NCBI RefSeq assembly: GCF_009765985.1
Contig: NZ_LMUM01000023.1
Coordinates: forward strand, 25,178 to 89,177
Reading direction: 5' to 3'
DNA length: 64,000 nucleotides
From: Acidobacterium sp. S8
Lineage (GTDB): Bacteria > Acidobacteriota > Terriglobia > Terriglobales > Acidobacteriaceae
Shown: positions 25,919 to 34,755 of the stretch, one piece after another
How positions within the stretch are numbered: position 1 is the first letter of the stretch
Layout: every line of letters begins with the position of its first letter
Notes under the pieces: generated by a model
The model's database searches: none
What the model saw: only the letters and a program-made list of their open reading frames with translations
What the model was told of the DNA's origin: nothing
Made by a program: the position numbers and the translations under genes

Positions 25919-28879
25919 TTACAATCCTGCGGTATTCGTCCGGATCGCATATAGAGAAGCATGAGTGAGAATATACAGTGTCTTTCGATCGCTGCCGCCA
26001 AATGCAAGGCAGATCGGCCTCTCGGGGACGTCAATGTGACCCGTCACCTTGCCTTGTGAGTTGAAGACGAGCACCTGACCAGCCGCGAGATAAACATTCC
26101 CATTCACATCCTGCGTCACGCTTTGCCCACCAGCTTCGGCGAAAAGCTGCAAGTCGGTAATCGTGCCGTTTTCGGTTACTTGTCCTTTGTAAGTCCTTTC
26201 TTCTGACTCATCGCTTATGTAGAACGGATGCCCAGGTATTGCCTTGGCAAGGCTGAATGCCCGGAGCACGTTGGCCATCTTGGTCCCATAGTAAAGTTCG
26301 CCTTGTACAAAATCTTTACCTGCGGGAACAAAGACGGAGCCGTCAGGTGACACATATTGATATGGCCTGTCGCCGGGAATGCTCCGGCTGCTCCACACAT
26401 CTACCGGCAACACGGGAAGCATGCCTGGTCGATTCGTAGCGGCCTCAGGCTGCAGTACCGTTATCTGATCTTCCGGTGTCCCCGGCTTAAAGGCATAGAC
26501 AGTTCCGTTGCCCTGATAAGAAACGACCAGCAGATTTCCCGCTTTGTCGAAGGCGAGATTCACGGGGTCGAGCGGATTGTCGCGCTCGACGATTGCCTCT
26601 CTTGTCTCGGGTGACCATCGATAGATTTTCTGCCGGTATGCATCCACGAAATAAAGCTTGCCGTCTGCATCTACGGCGGCGCCGGAAATATTGAAAAATC
26701 CAGAGGCCAGCTTCTCTACCTTTGCATTCGCTTCCACTACAGGCGCGGATATATCTGAGCCGGCTGAGCGCGGATGCCCTGGCACATCGAGAGAGGCGAA
26801 CTCGTATGCTCGCACCTCCGCAACGTTCGTCGAATCAAAAACCGAGTTATCAAATGCGGCTTTGCTATCGCTGTCTACATGGACGTTGCGAAAGCGGATA
26901 TCCTGCGATTCCGAAACCTTAATTGCGTATGGAAAGGGCTGATATGTACTTACAACCCGGTACCCGTGATAGTTGGCTATGGTGATGTTCTTCGATTGCG
27001 AAATTTCGAGCGGCAACGCGAACCCGCTCTCACCGCGTTCTTCCTCGGTCTGCAGCGCGGCAATTTCCCAGTTCTCTACCTGGTTCAGCTTCACCTCATT
27101 GCGAACATGATGCTCGCTGGAGAGTTCATAGACGTGGCCGGGTGTGCTGGTATGCGAAACGTATAATCCAGCCTGCGCGAACGTGCTTGGCGTCCAGATA
27201 TTGGCAAACGTTCCACCACCGCCATTCGTTACCCATAGGCTTGGATATTGGCCGTCCCACCGGCGATGTATGTCGGGATCTGCTGTATGCGTATTGTTGT
27301 AGGGATTAACGCGAGTTCCATCGGCGGCGTTCGTTCCGTGGCCGCCCAGAAAACGCACGTCGTCCATGAGAGAATCCGCCTCCGCCATCCACATAGCGCC
27401 AACAGCGCGGCTGTTGATTCCTCCGGTGTAAAGGCCGATTCCTGTCACGATATTATGCCCGCCAGCAGGGGCTTCCAAAAGCGGCTTAGGCGTGCCCGGC
27501 CCTTGGAATGCGGCGGTTCCATCCGGGAGATCAAACTGCGTCATGCTGGGATGAAGTCCGATCAGAACTGTATCCGGACGCAGCTTCAACGTGTCGGTAA
27601 CGACGTAATGTCCCATCGGAATGTAAAGGACACGATGCTCTGCGATGGCCTTCTGAATTGCGGCGGTGTCATCGGTGACACCGTCACCCTTCGCACCAAG
27701 CGTTTGCAGATTCGTCCATGACTCTATGGGCGGTAAGGACGCAATGGCAGAGGGACCGAATGGAATAAGGTCTTTCAATTCCTCAGGATCGAAATGAGTC
27801 TCGATTGCGCCACTGGTTCCCGGCGCGCTCATCGTTAGCCCATGGGAGAATTCCTTAACCCGATAGCTCTCACCAGGACCGGCGATCTGCTTATTGGTTT
27901 CACGCAAAAGAGCAAAGACCCCGACATGGTGGCAGGAAACGTCCTCAAGGTTGATCTCTGTACGGGGATTGTTCACATTGCTGATTGTTATTGCCGGGCC
28001 GTTAATATTTTCAAAGCGCACATCCCTCGCCCACAGCTCCTCAGCATAGTCAGGATCGATGGAGATAGCTTGGGGCACGTTGCGAAACAGATCGTGAATC
28101 AGCGTCAATCCTGCCTCGTGCTCTTTAATGGCGGCCTTCCGCTGATCTTCAAATGTGGAATCAAGCAGAGTGAACTGCCAGCCAGGCGAAGGTTTCTGAG
28201 TAATGATGCCGTAGTCACCACCGTAGAAGTGCAGGTCCTCGGCCTCATTACCAATATCTTTCAAAGCAGACAATCCCGAACCAGTGTGAAAGTCCATGTG
28301 CGCAAGATAACAATGCTGCGCTACGTGAAACCGAATTCCCACGGCCGCGGGATTGCCCTCCCCTATCTCGAAGTCAATGTTGCTCATCGCTGAATAAAAT
28401 GTTCCGGGATTCGCGTCGATGACCGTGTTACTCGCAGGTACCGTTCCTTCCATGGGAGGACGAACGCCGTTTGCGGGACGTCCACGCCAGCGACCGCTGC
28501 CTGGCCGTCCCCCGGTAAAGAAGAACATGTAGCCAATGTCCTTCTGATATCCCGGAGTGTTATTTGCGAGCACAAAGACGGGGCGTGTTGCACCGTAGCC
28601 GATGACACGTAGACCGGGCCACACATAGATCGTGCGTGTTATGCGATATCTGCCTGAGGGGATAAACAGAATACCCTCGCCATGGTCGGCTTCGACTTTA
28701 TCGATAGCCGCCTGCAAGGGTGAGCTGTCATCAGCGACGCCGTCAGCACGAACCTGGAAGCGTTCTTTGGTGAGGTAGACCGCCCTTGGGTCATCCAGCT
28801 TTGCGGGATAGTACGAGGCTGCTTTGAGCGGCAGAGCAAAGCCAAGCAGAACAATTCCAGAGAGGATCAGAGTCTTCAT
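25919..28879 (-). CDS. Secreted double beta-helix GH55/pectate-lyase-3-like enzyme with C-terminal SMP-30/NHL-like propeller
   Basis: Exported protein of 986 residues. Signal peptide 1-20 (ending PLKA). Two right-handed beta-helix modules each open with the pectate-lyase-3 signature: VRADGVADDSSPLQAAID (about 43-60) and LGAKGDGVTDDTAAIQKAI (about 395-415). Paired helices of this kind are typical of GH55 exo-beta-1,3-glucanases, but I cannot identify the catalytic Glu. From about residue 715 the protein turns into a propeller like SMP-30/gluconolactonase or NHL proteins (ISGAAVDADGKLYFVDAY, PVNLAFDKAGNLLVVSYQG). The fusion of these folds is unusual. A perfect LacI-type palindrome lies 86 bp upstream, with a TTGACA-type -35 between it and the start. 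Confidence 0.82.
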   Translation of the reverse strand: MKTLILSGIVLLGFALPLKAASYYPAKLDDPRAVYLTKERFQVRADGVADDSSPLQAAIDKVEADHGEGILFIPSGRYRITRTIYVWPGLRVIGYGATRPVFVLANNTPGYQKDIGYMFFFTGGRPGSGRWRGRPANGVRPPMEGTVPASNTVIDANPGTFYSAMSNIDFEIGEGNPAAVGIRFHVAQHCYLAHMDFHTGSGLSALKDIGNEAEDLHFYGGDYGIITQKPSPGWQFTLLDSTFEDQRKAAIKEHEAGLTLIHDLFRNVPQAISIDPDYAEELWARDVRFENINGPAITISNVNNPRTEINLEDVSCHHVGVFALLRETNKQIAGPGESYRVKEFSHGLTMSAPGTSGAIETHFDPEELKDLIPFGPSAIASLPPIESWTNLQTLGAKGDGVTDDTAAIQKAIAEHRVLYIPMGHYVVTDTLKLRPDTVLIGLHPSMTQFDLPDGTAAFQGPGTPKPLLEAPAGGHNIVTGIGLYTGGINSRAVGAMWMAEADSLMDDVRFLGGHGTNAADGTRVNPYNNTHTADPDIHRRWDGQYPSLWVTNGGGGTFANIWTPSTFAQAGLYVSHTSTPGHVYELSSEHHVRNEVKLNQVENWEIAALQTEEERGESGFALPLEISQSKNITIANYHGYRVVSTYQPFPYAIKVSESQDIRFRNVHVDSDSKAAFDNSVFDSTNVAEVRAYEFASLDVPGHPRSAGSDISAPVVEANAKVEKLASGFFNISGAAVDADGKLYFVDAYRQKIYRWSPETREAIVERDNPLDPVNLAFDKAGNLLVVSYQGNGTVYAFKPGTPEDQITVLQPEAATNRPGMLPVLPVDVWSSRSIPGDRPYQYVSPDGSVFVPAGKDFVQGELYYGTKMANVLRAFSLAKAIPGHPFYISDESEERTYKGQVTENGTITDLQLFAEAGGQSVTQDVNGNVYLAAGQVLVFNSQGKVTGHIDVPERPICLAFGGSDRKTLYILTHASLYAIRTNTAGL

Positions 28880-28965
28880 TCTTTTGACAGGGATACAACG
28901 TTAAAAGCAATGGCCCTCCTATTGAGCCAAACGAGTTCAACGGCTGTCAAGCAATTTCAAACAAA

Positions 28966-28977
28966 ACAAACGTTTGT
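28966..28977. promoter_or_regulatory. Perfect LacI-family operator-like palindrome
   Basis: ACAAACGTTTGT is a perfect 12-bp palindrome with a CG centre, upstream of the beta-helix enzyme gene. On the minus strand a TTGACA (28945-28950) follows it by 15 bp, a likely -35 box, so the site would sit just upstream of the promoter. The regulator encoded at 24760-25851 is the obvious candidate. Confidence 0.65.
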
Positions 28978-29033
28978 CTCTGCTTTATTTTACTGAGGCG
29001 GCGATGAACAACCAGTCTAAGCTTTGTTGATCT

Positions 29034-30260
29034 TTAAAGCTGAAGGCGAACCTTCCATTTCGTGAGCACGGCGGAGATCGCGAGAATGCACGCTGTGAAG
29101 ATTACTGCCCTGACTGCTCCCGGCCAACCGTAATTGAAGTGACCCTCGAAATAAGTGATTCCGGCAGCAGCAAGAATAAAGTAATAGAAATCCGGCAGCA
29201 GATAAGTGAGCAAAGTATTTGCTCCTGCCGGTTGTACAAAGAAAGCCCATCGCGTCTGCTTCTTCACGTCGCAGATCCAGTAAAGGATCGTGAACGACAA
29301 GACCGCAGCGCCGACGCTATAGAGACTCCATGTCGGAGTCGCGCGAATCTTCGAAATGCCGAGCGGCGTCAGCAGTCGGGCTGCCACCAAGGCTAAAAAG
29401 GCGAATGCAACTGCAAGGATGATCTTATCCCGGAGTCCTTTCCAGCGATGATCTCCGAGAAATATAACGGAGGTCACGATACCCGCCATCGTAATGGATG
29501 CCATCGCGCCATTGTCGAAAGGCCAGAAGTAAAGAGGCAGGTGACGCGGAAGAACAATCCATTTCGCGATGCATAACGAATTGAAGGTCACAAGAGCCAC
29601 AAGCCAGCCCAGGGGAGCCCACAGCCATCGGCGTGTAGGAATATAAAGCAGCGAGACGGCAAAATATGTGTATCCGATAAGTCCAAGAATTTCAGGATAC
29701 GATCCGTCAATCCATCCGGCATCTCCGGTATGAGTGGTTCTGCGGAAGATCGCATACGTGGCGACGACCAGAGCCAGACCGATGACCTGCAATAGTCTAT
29801 GCGCCTTTTCGCCACGCTCTGAACCGGTATAGATGCTCAAGTACAGCGCCGCTCCGAGCATGGCGGTGAGCGCCCAAACGTTGCCATTGATAACCATGCG
29901 CGCCGGGTCGGCCTTCTCCGCGTTTGCCAGAATAAGACCGAGAACAATGAGGCTCGCTGACCGGATGAAGACATGTTTCCAAAGCGAAAGCGTCGATCCT
30001 TTCTTCAATCGCTGCTTTACTGCTATCGGAATCGATAAGCCAACGATAAAGAGAAAGAAGGGATAGACCATGTCCACGTAGGTCATCGCATCTTTATTGG
30101 CAGGCATGTGATAGTTCCACCACGGCAGGCCATGCACGCTTGCCAGATCATTGACGAAGATCATGACTGCGATTGTGAGGCCGCGGAATATATCGATGGA
30201 TGCAAGCCGCGTAGAAGGCTTGGCCGTAATCTCAACCGCTGCCGTTTGTACTGAAGCCAT
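29034..30260 (-). CDS. DUF5009/HGSNAT-like multi-pass acyltransferase
   Basis: Polytopic membrane protein of 408 residues with about ten helices. The family signature is at the N-terminus: LASIDIFRGLTIAVMIFVND, then DMVYPFFLFIVGLSIPIA. Human HGSNAT, a distant relative, acetylates terminal glucosamine of heparan sulfate across a membrane; bacterial members are often found with amino-sugar or cell-wall catabolic genes. Here the gene overlaps the stop of a GH18 chitinase gene by one base (TAATG), which implies translational coupling. A role in acetylating or moving GlcN/GlcNAc products is plausible but not shown by the sequence. Confidence 0.83.
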   Translation of the reverse strand: MASVQTAAVEITAKPSTRLASIDIFRGLTIAVMIFVNDLASVHGLPWWNYHMPANKDAMTYVDMVYPFFLFIVGLSIPIAVKQRLKKGSTLSLWKHVFIRSASLIVLGLILANAEKADPARMVINGNVWALTAMLGAALYLSIYTGSERGEKAHRLLQVIGLALVVATYAIFRRTTHTGDAGWIDGSYPEILGLIGYTYFAVSLLYIPTRRWLWAPLGWLVALVTFNSLCIAKWIVLPRHLPLYFWPFDNGAMASITMAGIVTSVIFLGDHRWKGLRDKIILAVAFAFLALVAARLLTPLGISKIRATPTWSLYSVGAAVLSFTILYWICDVKKQTRWAFFVQPAGANTLLTYLLPDFYYFILAAAGITYFEGHFNYGWPGAVRAVIFTACILAISAVLTKWKVRLQL

Positions 30261-31447
30261 TAGCGCATACCGCCTTGCGATGAGGTGTTCACATGCAATC
30301 CCTGATCGATTGTGTCGAGCAGAGCACCCGATGGATCACCTGAATAATCCCAGAACATGATGCCTCCAAGCTGATGGCCCAGCACATAGGACGACTTCAA
30401 GCGGAGTGATTCCGGATCTTCATATGAGACGAATATCTTCTGCCCTGCGCTGTACAGGTATGGAGCCGAGGCTGCAGCATCCCAATAACGCTCATACCCG
30501 TGATTCAGCATCGTGGCCGTAATGTTGCCGTATGAGGCAAAAGCGTTTGTGACTGGCTTGCCGGGTTGATAGAGGCCGTGGTTTACATCCTGCACCTGTC
30601 CCCATACATGGCCGTAAAACGGAACGCCGAGGACGATCTTCGCCGGAGGCACGCCTGCTTTTTCGTACTCACGCACAGACTGGTCGGCTGAGATCTTCTT
30701 CGGATCGCTGGGATTGGTATAGAGAGGGGCGTGGTGCCCGGTCGTTGTGTCGGAATCCGGCTCGTAGTAGTCGTAGGCCATCAGATTGACGCTATCGAGG
30801 TACTTCTGCACTTCGCCCATTTCGGTGTGATCCAGAAACTCGGTCGACGCACCTGCAGCAACCGAAAGCAGCAGGGAATGGTGCAGCGTTTTTTCTTCAT
30901 GGTTGAAGCGCTTGCGAAGCTCCTTAAGCAATTGCGTGTAATTCTGCTTATCTTCGGGGCGGAAGTGATTCCCTGCTCCGACCATTCCGGGATATTCCCA
31001 ATCGATATCGAGACCGTCGAGCTGATACTTGTCGATGAATGCAACCACGCTGTCGATGAACAATTCCCGGCTCTGTTTCGTCAGCGCCATATCCGAGAAA
31101 TTGCCCGACCACAGCCAGCCACCGACGGAAACCAGCACTTTCAGCGATGGATTTTCCTTCTTGAGCGCGACCAGAGCAGGAATATTCCGGTCATCCTCGG
31201 CAAAACCGTTGATGATCTTTCCTCCCTGCAGATTGGCAAAGGCGTAGTTGATGCGGGTGAGCTTCCGAGCCGCGATATCACCTGGCTGAATCAACTGATG
31301 CTGCGGGAATACGTAGGCAATCACTTGTGACTGCGCCCAAACATTGACTGTGGCTGCGTAAACGCAAATACCAGTGACGCAAGCGAGTGCAAGACACCGC
31401 AGAAACCTGTTACGAACATTCTGTAATTTCATGGCCGGTAACGTCAT
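30260..31447 (-). CDS. Secreted glycoside hydrolase family 18 chitinase-like enzyme
   Basis: Protein of 395 residues with a signal peptide (about 14-39, ending NVWAQ). The GH18 barrel shows the substrate-assisted catalytic motif DGLDIDWEYPG with Glu151 as acid/base, an upstream KVLVSVGGWLWSGNFS strand, LMAYDYYEPDSDT and a chitinase-insertion-like region. The terminal MFWDYSGDPSGALLDTI is the last barrel strand. It should hydrolyse beta-1,4-GlcNAc polymers. The stop overlaps the start of the DUF5009 gene; the GH9 gene diverges from it only 43 bp away, so both promoters share a very short spacer. Confidence 0.92.
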   Translation of the reverse strand: MTLPAMKLQNVRNRFLRCLALACVTGICVYAATVNVWAQSQVIAYVFPQHQLIQPGDIAARKLTRINYAFANLQGGKIINGFAEDDRNIPALVALKKENPSLKVLVSVGGWLWSGNFSDMALTKQSRELFIDSVVAFIDKYQLDGLDIDWEYPGMVGAGNHFRPEDKQNYTQLLKELRKRFNHEEKTLHHSLLLSVAAGASTEFLDHTEMGEVQKYLDSVNLMAYDYYEPDSDTTTGHHAPLYTNPSDPKKISADQSVREYEKAGVPPAKIVLGVPFYGHVWGQVQDVNHGLYQPGKPVTNAFASYGNITATMLNHGYERYWDAAASAPYLYSAGQKIFVSYEDPESLRLKSSYVLGHQLGGIMFWDYSGDPSGALLDTIDQGLHVNTSSQGGMR

Positions 31448-31490
31448 CTTTTACCGCAAGGCTATCCTTCGAGACTGCTAAATTATACGA

Positions 31491-33314
31491 ATGCGCAGCA
31501 GGTTTCTAACTTTTATTTATTTAGCCCTTTTTGTTCCAACTGCTTATTGCCAGGTTCGAGTGCTGGTCGATCAGGTCGGTTATGAATCGGCTGCAACAAA
31601 GCAGGCTTTGATCGAGGGTACCGCGAACGATCACCCGCAGACATTCGCTCTTATCGACGCTGCAACCGGACAGACTGTGCTGCATGGGAATCTGGTTGCT
31701 GCGGGCGAGGTGCACGCCTGGGAGGGCCGCCTGTTTTGGGTTGCCGATTTCTCCTCGTGGCAAAAGTCTGGTCACTACACGCTCAAGGCGACTACCGATA
31801 AGGGTGAAGCTACCTCCTGCGACTTCGAAATTGAAAATGATCTTCTTGAGCGCGATACGCTCTCGAATGTCGTCTACTACTTCAAGGGCCAGCGCTCCAG
31901 CGGACTTATCGATGCTGCTGATCGGCATCTGGCGCTTCCTGGAGGCGGCAGCTTTGTGGATGTGCATGGCGGCTGGTACGACGCTACCGGCGACTATGGG
32001 ATCCATCTCTCACATCAGAATCCGACCTCCTATTTCAATCCGCAGCAGGTGCCGCTTGTGGCGTGGAGCCTGCTGAAGAGCTACCTGACACTGGTTGCGC
32101 GGCACGATGACAACTTCAGCGAGTACGAGCGACGCCTGCTCGACGAAGGACTCTTCGGCGCTGATTACCTGGTACGCATCAAACGGCCGAATGGGTCGTT
32201 CTTCGAGAGCATCACTGGTCCTGGCAAGGACAAGCTGCCGCAGGATCGCGCGATCGGCAATCCTAACTGGCGCACGCAGATCAAGAAGAGCGCCAATGAT
32301 TCTACTGAGAGGCTGCAGCCGGCCGATGGTCAGCATGCTTATGAGGCCAGCTTCCGCGCCGGCGGTGGGATGTCGATTGCTGCGCTCGCGCTGGCAAGCA
32401 CGATGCCTGCCGATGGAGACTTTCCGCGAGCCACTTACCTGCGAACTGCGGAAGAGGCTTTTGATTTCCTGGACAAGCACAATGCCGAACTGCTTAACGA
32501 TGGCAAAGAGAACATCCTCGACGACTATTGCGCTCTGATGGCAGCGACCGAACTCTATCGAGCTTCCAAGCTGCAGAAGTACAAGATTGCTTCCGACAAA
32601 CGGGCCGAGCATCTGATGGCGCGGCTTACGACTGAGGGTCATTATCGCGACTACTGGCGCGCGGATGATGGTTCGCGACCTTACTTTCATCCTTCGGATG
32701 CGGGTCTTCCTGTGATCAGCCTATTGGAGTATGCGGAGACGGCTGATGCGGCAACGAAGGCGAAGGTCCGTGGTGTTGTTGAGCGCTCCCTGCGCTTTGA
32801 ACTTTCGGTTACTTCGGAAGTGAACAATCCATTTGGTTATGCGCGGCAGTTTGTTCGCATGGGCGACGGAAAGACTCGCAGCGCATTTTTCTTCCCGCAT
32901 GACACGGAAGCTGCTCCGTGGTGGCAGGGTGAGAATGCCCGGCTGGCCTCTCTCGCTGCCGCTGCGCGCATGGCTGCGCCTTTGTTCGCGGACGATCCGA
33001 AGTTCCAAACCGAGTTAGAACAATATGCGTGGAACCAGTTGCACTGGATTCTGGGGCGGAATCCGTTCGACTCAAGCATGCTGATGGGCAGCGGCCATGG
33101 GAATGCGCCCTACATGTTCTTCAAGTCTTACAAGTACACGAGCGCTCCGGGCGCGATTCTTAACGGCGTCACCGCTGCCTCCGATAATGAAGACGGTATC
33201 GCCTTCAACGAGGGCTTTGCCGTCACCGGAAAAGACGAGGACTGGAGATGGACCGAGCAGTGGCTTCCGCATGCTGCGTGGTATCTGTATGCGGTCAGCC
33301 TGCCGCATCCGTAA
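31491..33314 (+). CDS. Secreted glycoside hydrolase family 9 endoglucanase-like enzyme
   Basis: Exported enzyme of 607 residues. Signal peptide 1-20 (FVPTAYC-Q); it might be a lipoprotein, as Cys20 sits at the cleavage point, but the lipobox is poor. Then an N-terminal Ig-like CelD domain (about 22-115, VLVDQVGYESAATKQALI) and the (alpha/alpha)6 barrel. The catalytic Asp region is GGWYDATGDYGIHLSHQ (about residue 160), and the C-terminal part has NQLHWILGRNPFDSSMLMG and NEGFAV, where the general acid Glu is expected. GH9 members cleave beta-1,4-glucans and some act as exo-glucosaminidases on chitooligosaccharides, which would fit the chitinase neighbour; that is inference. An IS element begins 22 bp after the stop. 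Confidence 0.92.
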   Translation: MRSRFLTFIYLALFVPTAYCQVRVLVDQVGYESAATKQALIEGTANDHPQTFALIDAATGQTVLHGNLVAAGEVHAWEGRLFWVADFSSWQKSGHYTLKATTDKGEATSCDFEIENDLLERDTLSNVVYYFKGQRSSGLIDAADRHLALPGGGSFVDVHGGWYDATGDYGIHLSHQNPTSYFNPQQVPLVAWSLLKSYLTLVARHDDNFSEYERRLLDEGLFGADYLVRIKRPNGSFFESITGPGKDKLPQDRAIGNPNWRTQIKKSANDSTERLQPADGQHAYEASFRAGGGMSIAALALASTMPADGDFPRATYLRTAEEAFDFLDKHNAELLNDGKENILDDYCALMAATELYRASKLQKYKIASDKRAEHLMARLTTEGHYRDYWRADDGSRPYFHPSDAGLPVISLLEYAETADAATKAKVRGVVERSLRFELSVTSEVNNPFGYARQFVRMGDGKTRSAFFFPHDTEAAPWWQGENARLASLAAAARMAAPLFADDPKFQTELEQYAWNQLHWILGRNPFDSSMLMGSGHGNAPYMFFKSYKYTSAPGAILNGVTAASDNEDGIAFNEGFAVTGKDEDWRWTEQWLPHAAWYLYAVSLPHP

Positions 33315-33324
33315 TCCCGGGTAC

Positions 33325-33335
33325 CCCCCTCCCCC
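33325..33335. repeat. Left copy of presumed target-site duplication
   Basis: CCCCCTCCCCC lies 1 bp outside the left end of the IS element. The identical 11 bases directly adjoin the right end (34683-34693). The local sequence is low complexity, which slightly weakens the call. Confidence 0.55.
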
Positions 33336-33336
33336 A

Positions 33337-33354
33337 CATAAGCGCTAAGATAAG
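33337..33354 (+). repeat. Left terminal inverted repeat of the IS element
   Basis: CATAAGCGCTAAGATAAG, exactly complementary to the right end at 34665-34682. Confidence 0.85.
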
Positions 33355-33392
33355 TATTGACTGATTACTGAGCTGAAGGGTAGCCTGAGCGC

Positions 33393-34529
33393 ATGTCTGA
33401 CCTGGAAGACTGGCAGGTGTTACTGGGCCTGTTTCCCTCCGAGTGGCGGCAGTTGGGCAGGAGCAGCGGTGCGGTGAAACGGTTGCGCGGCTTTCCTTCG
33501 CTGGAAGCGTTGCTGCGCACCTTGCTGTTGCATGTGGGTTGCGGGTGGTCGTTACGCGAAACGGCGGTGCAGGCTAAGTTAGCGGGCATTGCTGAAGTCT
33601 CCGATGTCACGTTGTTGAATCGTTTGCGGGATGCCGAGGATTGGCTGAGGCAGCTATGCCAGCAGTTGTGGAAGGACAACGGAGTGGAATTGCAGCCGGG
33701 TTTCGAGGGGAGAACTGTGCGACTGCTGGATGCAACAGTGGTCAGAGAACCGGGCAAGACGGGAAGCCAGTGGCGGATTCATTACAGTCTGCGTCTGCCG
33801 ACACTGGAGTGCGATTCTTTCGATCTCACCCCGACCAATGGTGCCGGCGCTGCGGAGAGATTTGGGAGGTTTCAGTTTCAGCCCGGCGAGTTGGTGCTGG
33901 CCGATGCGGGCTACTGCCATCCTGCTGGAATTGCGGCGGTGGTCGAACAGCATGCGGACGTTTGCGTGCGCATGAATCCTTACGCACTGCCGTTGTGGAA
34001 TGAGCGCGGAGCCTCATTCTCATTGCTCGAATCGTTAGCGAGCCTACGCAAGGCCGGGGAGTTGGCAGAGTGGCCGGTATGGATCCTGCCAGGCCAGGCC
34101 CGGTCATCATCCGGTCGGCAAAGAATCGCCGGACGGGTCTGTGCGATTCGCAAGAGCCGGGACGCCATCGAGTGGGCTAAGCGTCGGTTGAAAGATAAGG
34201 AGCAAAAGGGAAAGAGGGTAGGTCCGGCGAACCGTAAGTATGCCGAATATGTGCTGGTCTTCACCACTCTCCCCGCCTCCGAAGCCAGCACGGAACAAGT
34301 CCTGGAGGCTTACCGGCTGCGATGGCAAATCGAGTTGACCTTTAAGCGATTGAAGTCGATCGCCCAGCTCGGACATGTGCCGAAGCACGATGACCAGAGC
34401 AGCCGCGCCTGGTTGTACGGCAAATTGTTCGTGGCCTTGCTGAGTCAGAAGATGGCACGGGTAGGAAGCACGATTTCCCCCTGGGGCTACCTCCTTCCGG
34501 AAGCCGCGCACTCCGAGCCAGTGGCGTGA
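33393..34529 (+). CDS. IS4-family transposase (reading frame shifts near the C-terminus)
   Basis: DDE transposase of 378 residues in the main frame. Catalytic Asp113 in LLDATVV, Asp171 in LVLADAGYC and Glu314 inside the YREK motif YRLRWQIELTFKRLK. The main frame ends at a TGA at 34527-34529 with an odd tail (after ISPWGYLLP). In the +1 frame, sequence from about 34483 to a TAG at 34672-34674 gives RKPRTPSQWREFQFAFHQVL and on to RRPQLQALS, which reads like the genuine C-terminal helix region of such transposases. One extra base, most likely in the CCCCCTGGGG run at 34477-34486, would explain it; a programmed shift or a sequencing error are alternatives. Activity is doubtful unless the frame is restored. 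Confidence 0.85.
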   Translation: MSDLEDWQVLLGLFPSEWRQLGRSSGAVKRLRGFPSLEALLRTLLLHVGCGWSLRETAVQAKLAGIAEVSDVTLLNRLRDAEDWLRQLCQQLWKDNGVELQPGFEGRTVRLLDATVVREPGKTGSQWRIHYSLRLPTLECDSFDLTPTNGAGAAERFGRFQFQPGELVLADAGYCHPAGIAAVVEQHADVCVRMNPYALPLWNERGASFSLLESLASLRKAGELAEWPVWILPGQARSSSGRQRIAGRVCAIRKSRDAIEWAKRRLKDKEQKGKRVGPANRKYAEYVLVFTTLPASEASTEQVLEAYRLRWQIELTFKRLKSIAQLGHVPKHDDQSSRAWLYGKLFVALLSQKMARVGSTISPWGYLLPEAAHSEPVA

Positions 34530-34664
34530 ATTTCAGTTCGCCTTCCATCAGGTACTCGCCGCCATTACTCCTATGCTGCCACTTCAAACGGTTCTTCAAA
34601 ACTGGAACGAGGTGGCTGCGGCTCTGAGCGAACCAAACCGCAAACGGAGACCCCAGCTCCAAGC

Positions 34665-34682
34665 CTTATCTTAGCGCTTATG
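34665..34682 (-). repeat. Right terminal inverted repeat of the IS element
   Basis: Exact complement of the left end. It overlaps the stop of the +1-frame transposase tail. Confidence 0.85.
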
Positions 34683-34693
34683 CCCCCTCCCCC
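34683..34693. repeat. Right copy of presumed target-site duplication
   Basis: CCCCCTCCCCC, identical to 33325-33335. Confidence 0.55.
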
Positions 34694-34728
34694 TCCCCTG
34701 AGCGGCCTCTTTTGTTTGTTTTCAATCA

Positions 34729-34755
34729 CATAGCGGGGGATCATCCCCCGCTATG
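34729..34755. terminator. Strong hairpin, possible terminator of the GH9 gene displaced by the IS
   Basis: Perfect 12-bp stem CATAGCGGGGGA with a 3-base loop. No long T tract follows, so termination activity is uncertain. Before the IS insertion it would have been about 70 bp past the GH9 stop. Confidence 0.5.

Larger units (their letters stand above)
33337..34682 (+). mobile_element. IS4-family insertion sequence, about 1,346 bp
   Basis: Bounded by 18-bp inverted repeats (CATAAGCGCTAAGATAAG, left 33337-33354, right 34665-34682) and flanked by an 11-bp direct repeat CCCCCTCCCCC. It carries one transposase gene with DDE residues. Length, repeat size and duplication length fit the IS4 family. 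It is inserted in the gap between the GH9 stop codon and a 12-bp hairpin that may have been that gene's terminator. The crisp ends and clean duplication suggest a fairly recent insertion, though the transposase frame is interrupted near its end. Confidence 0.9.
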
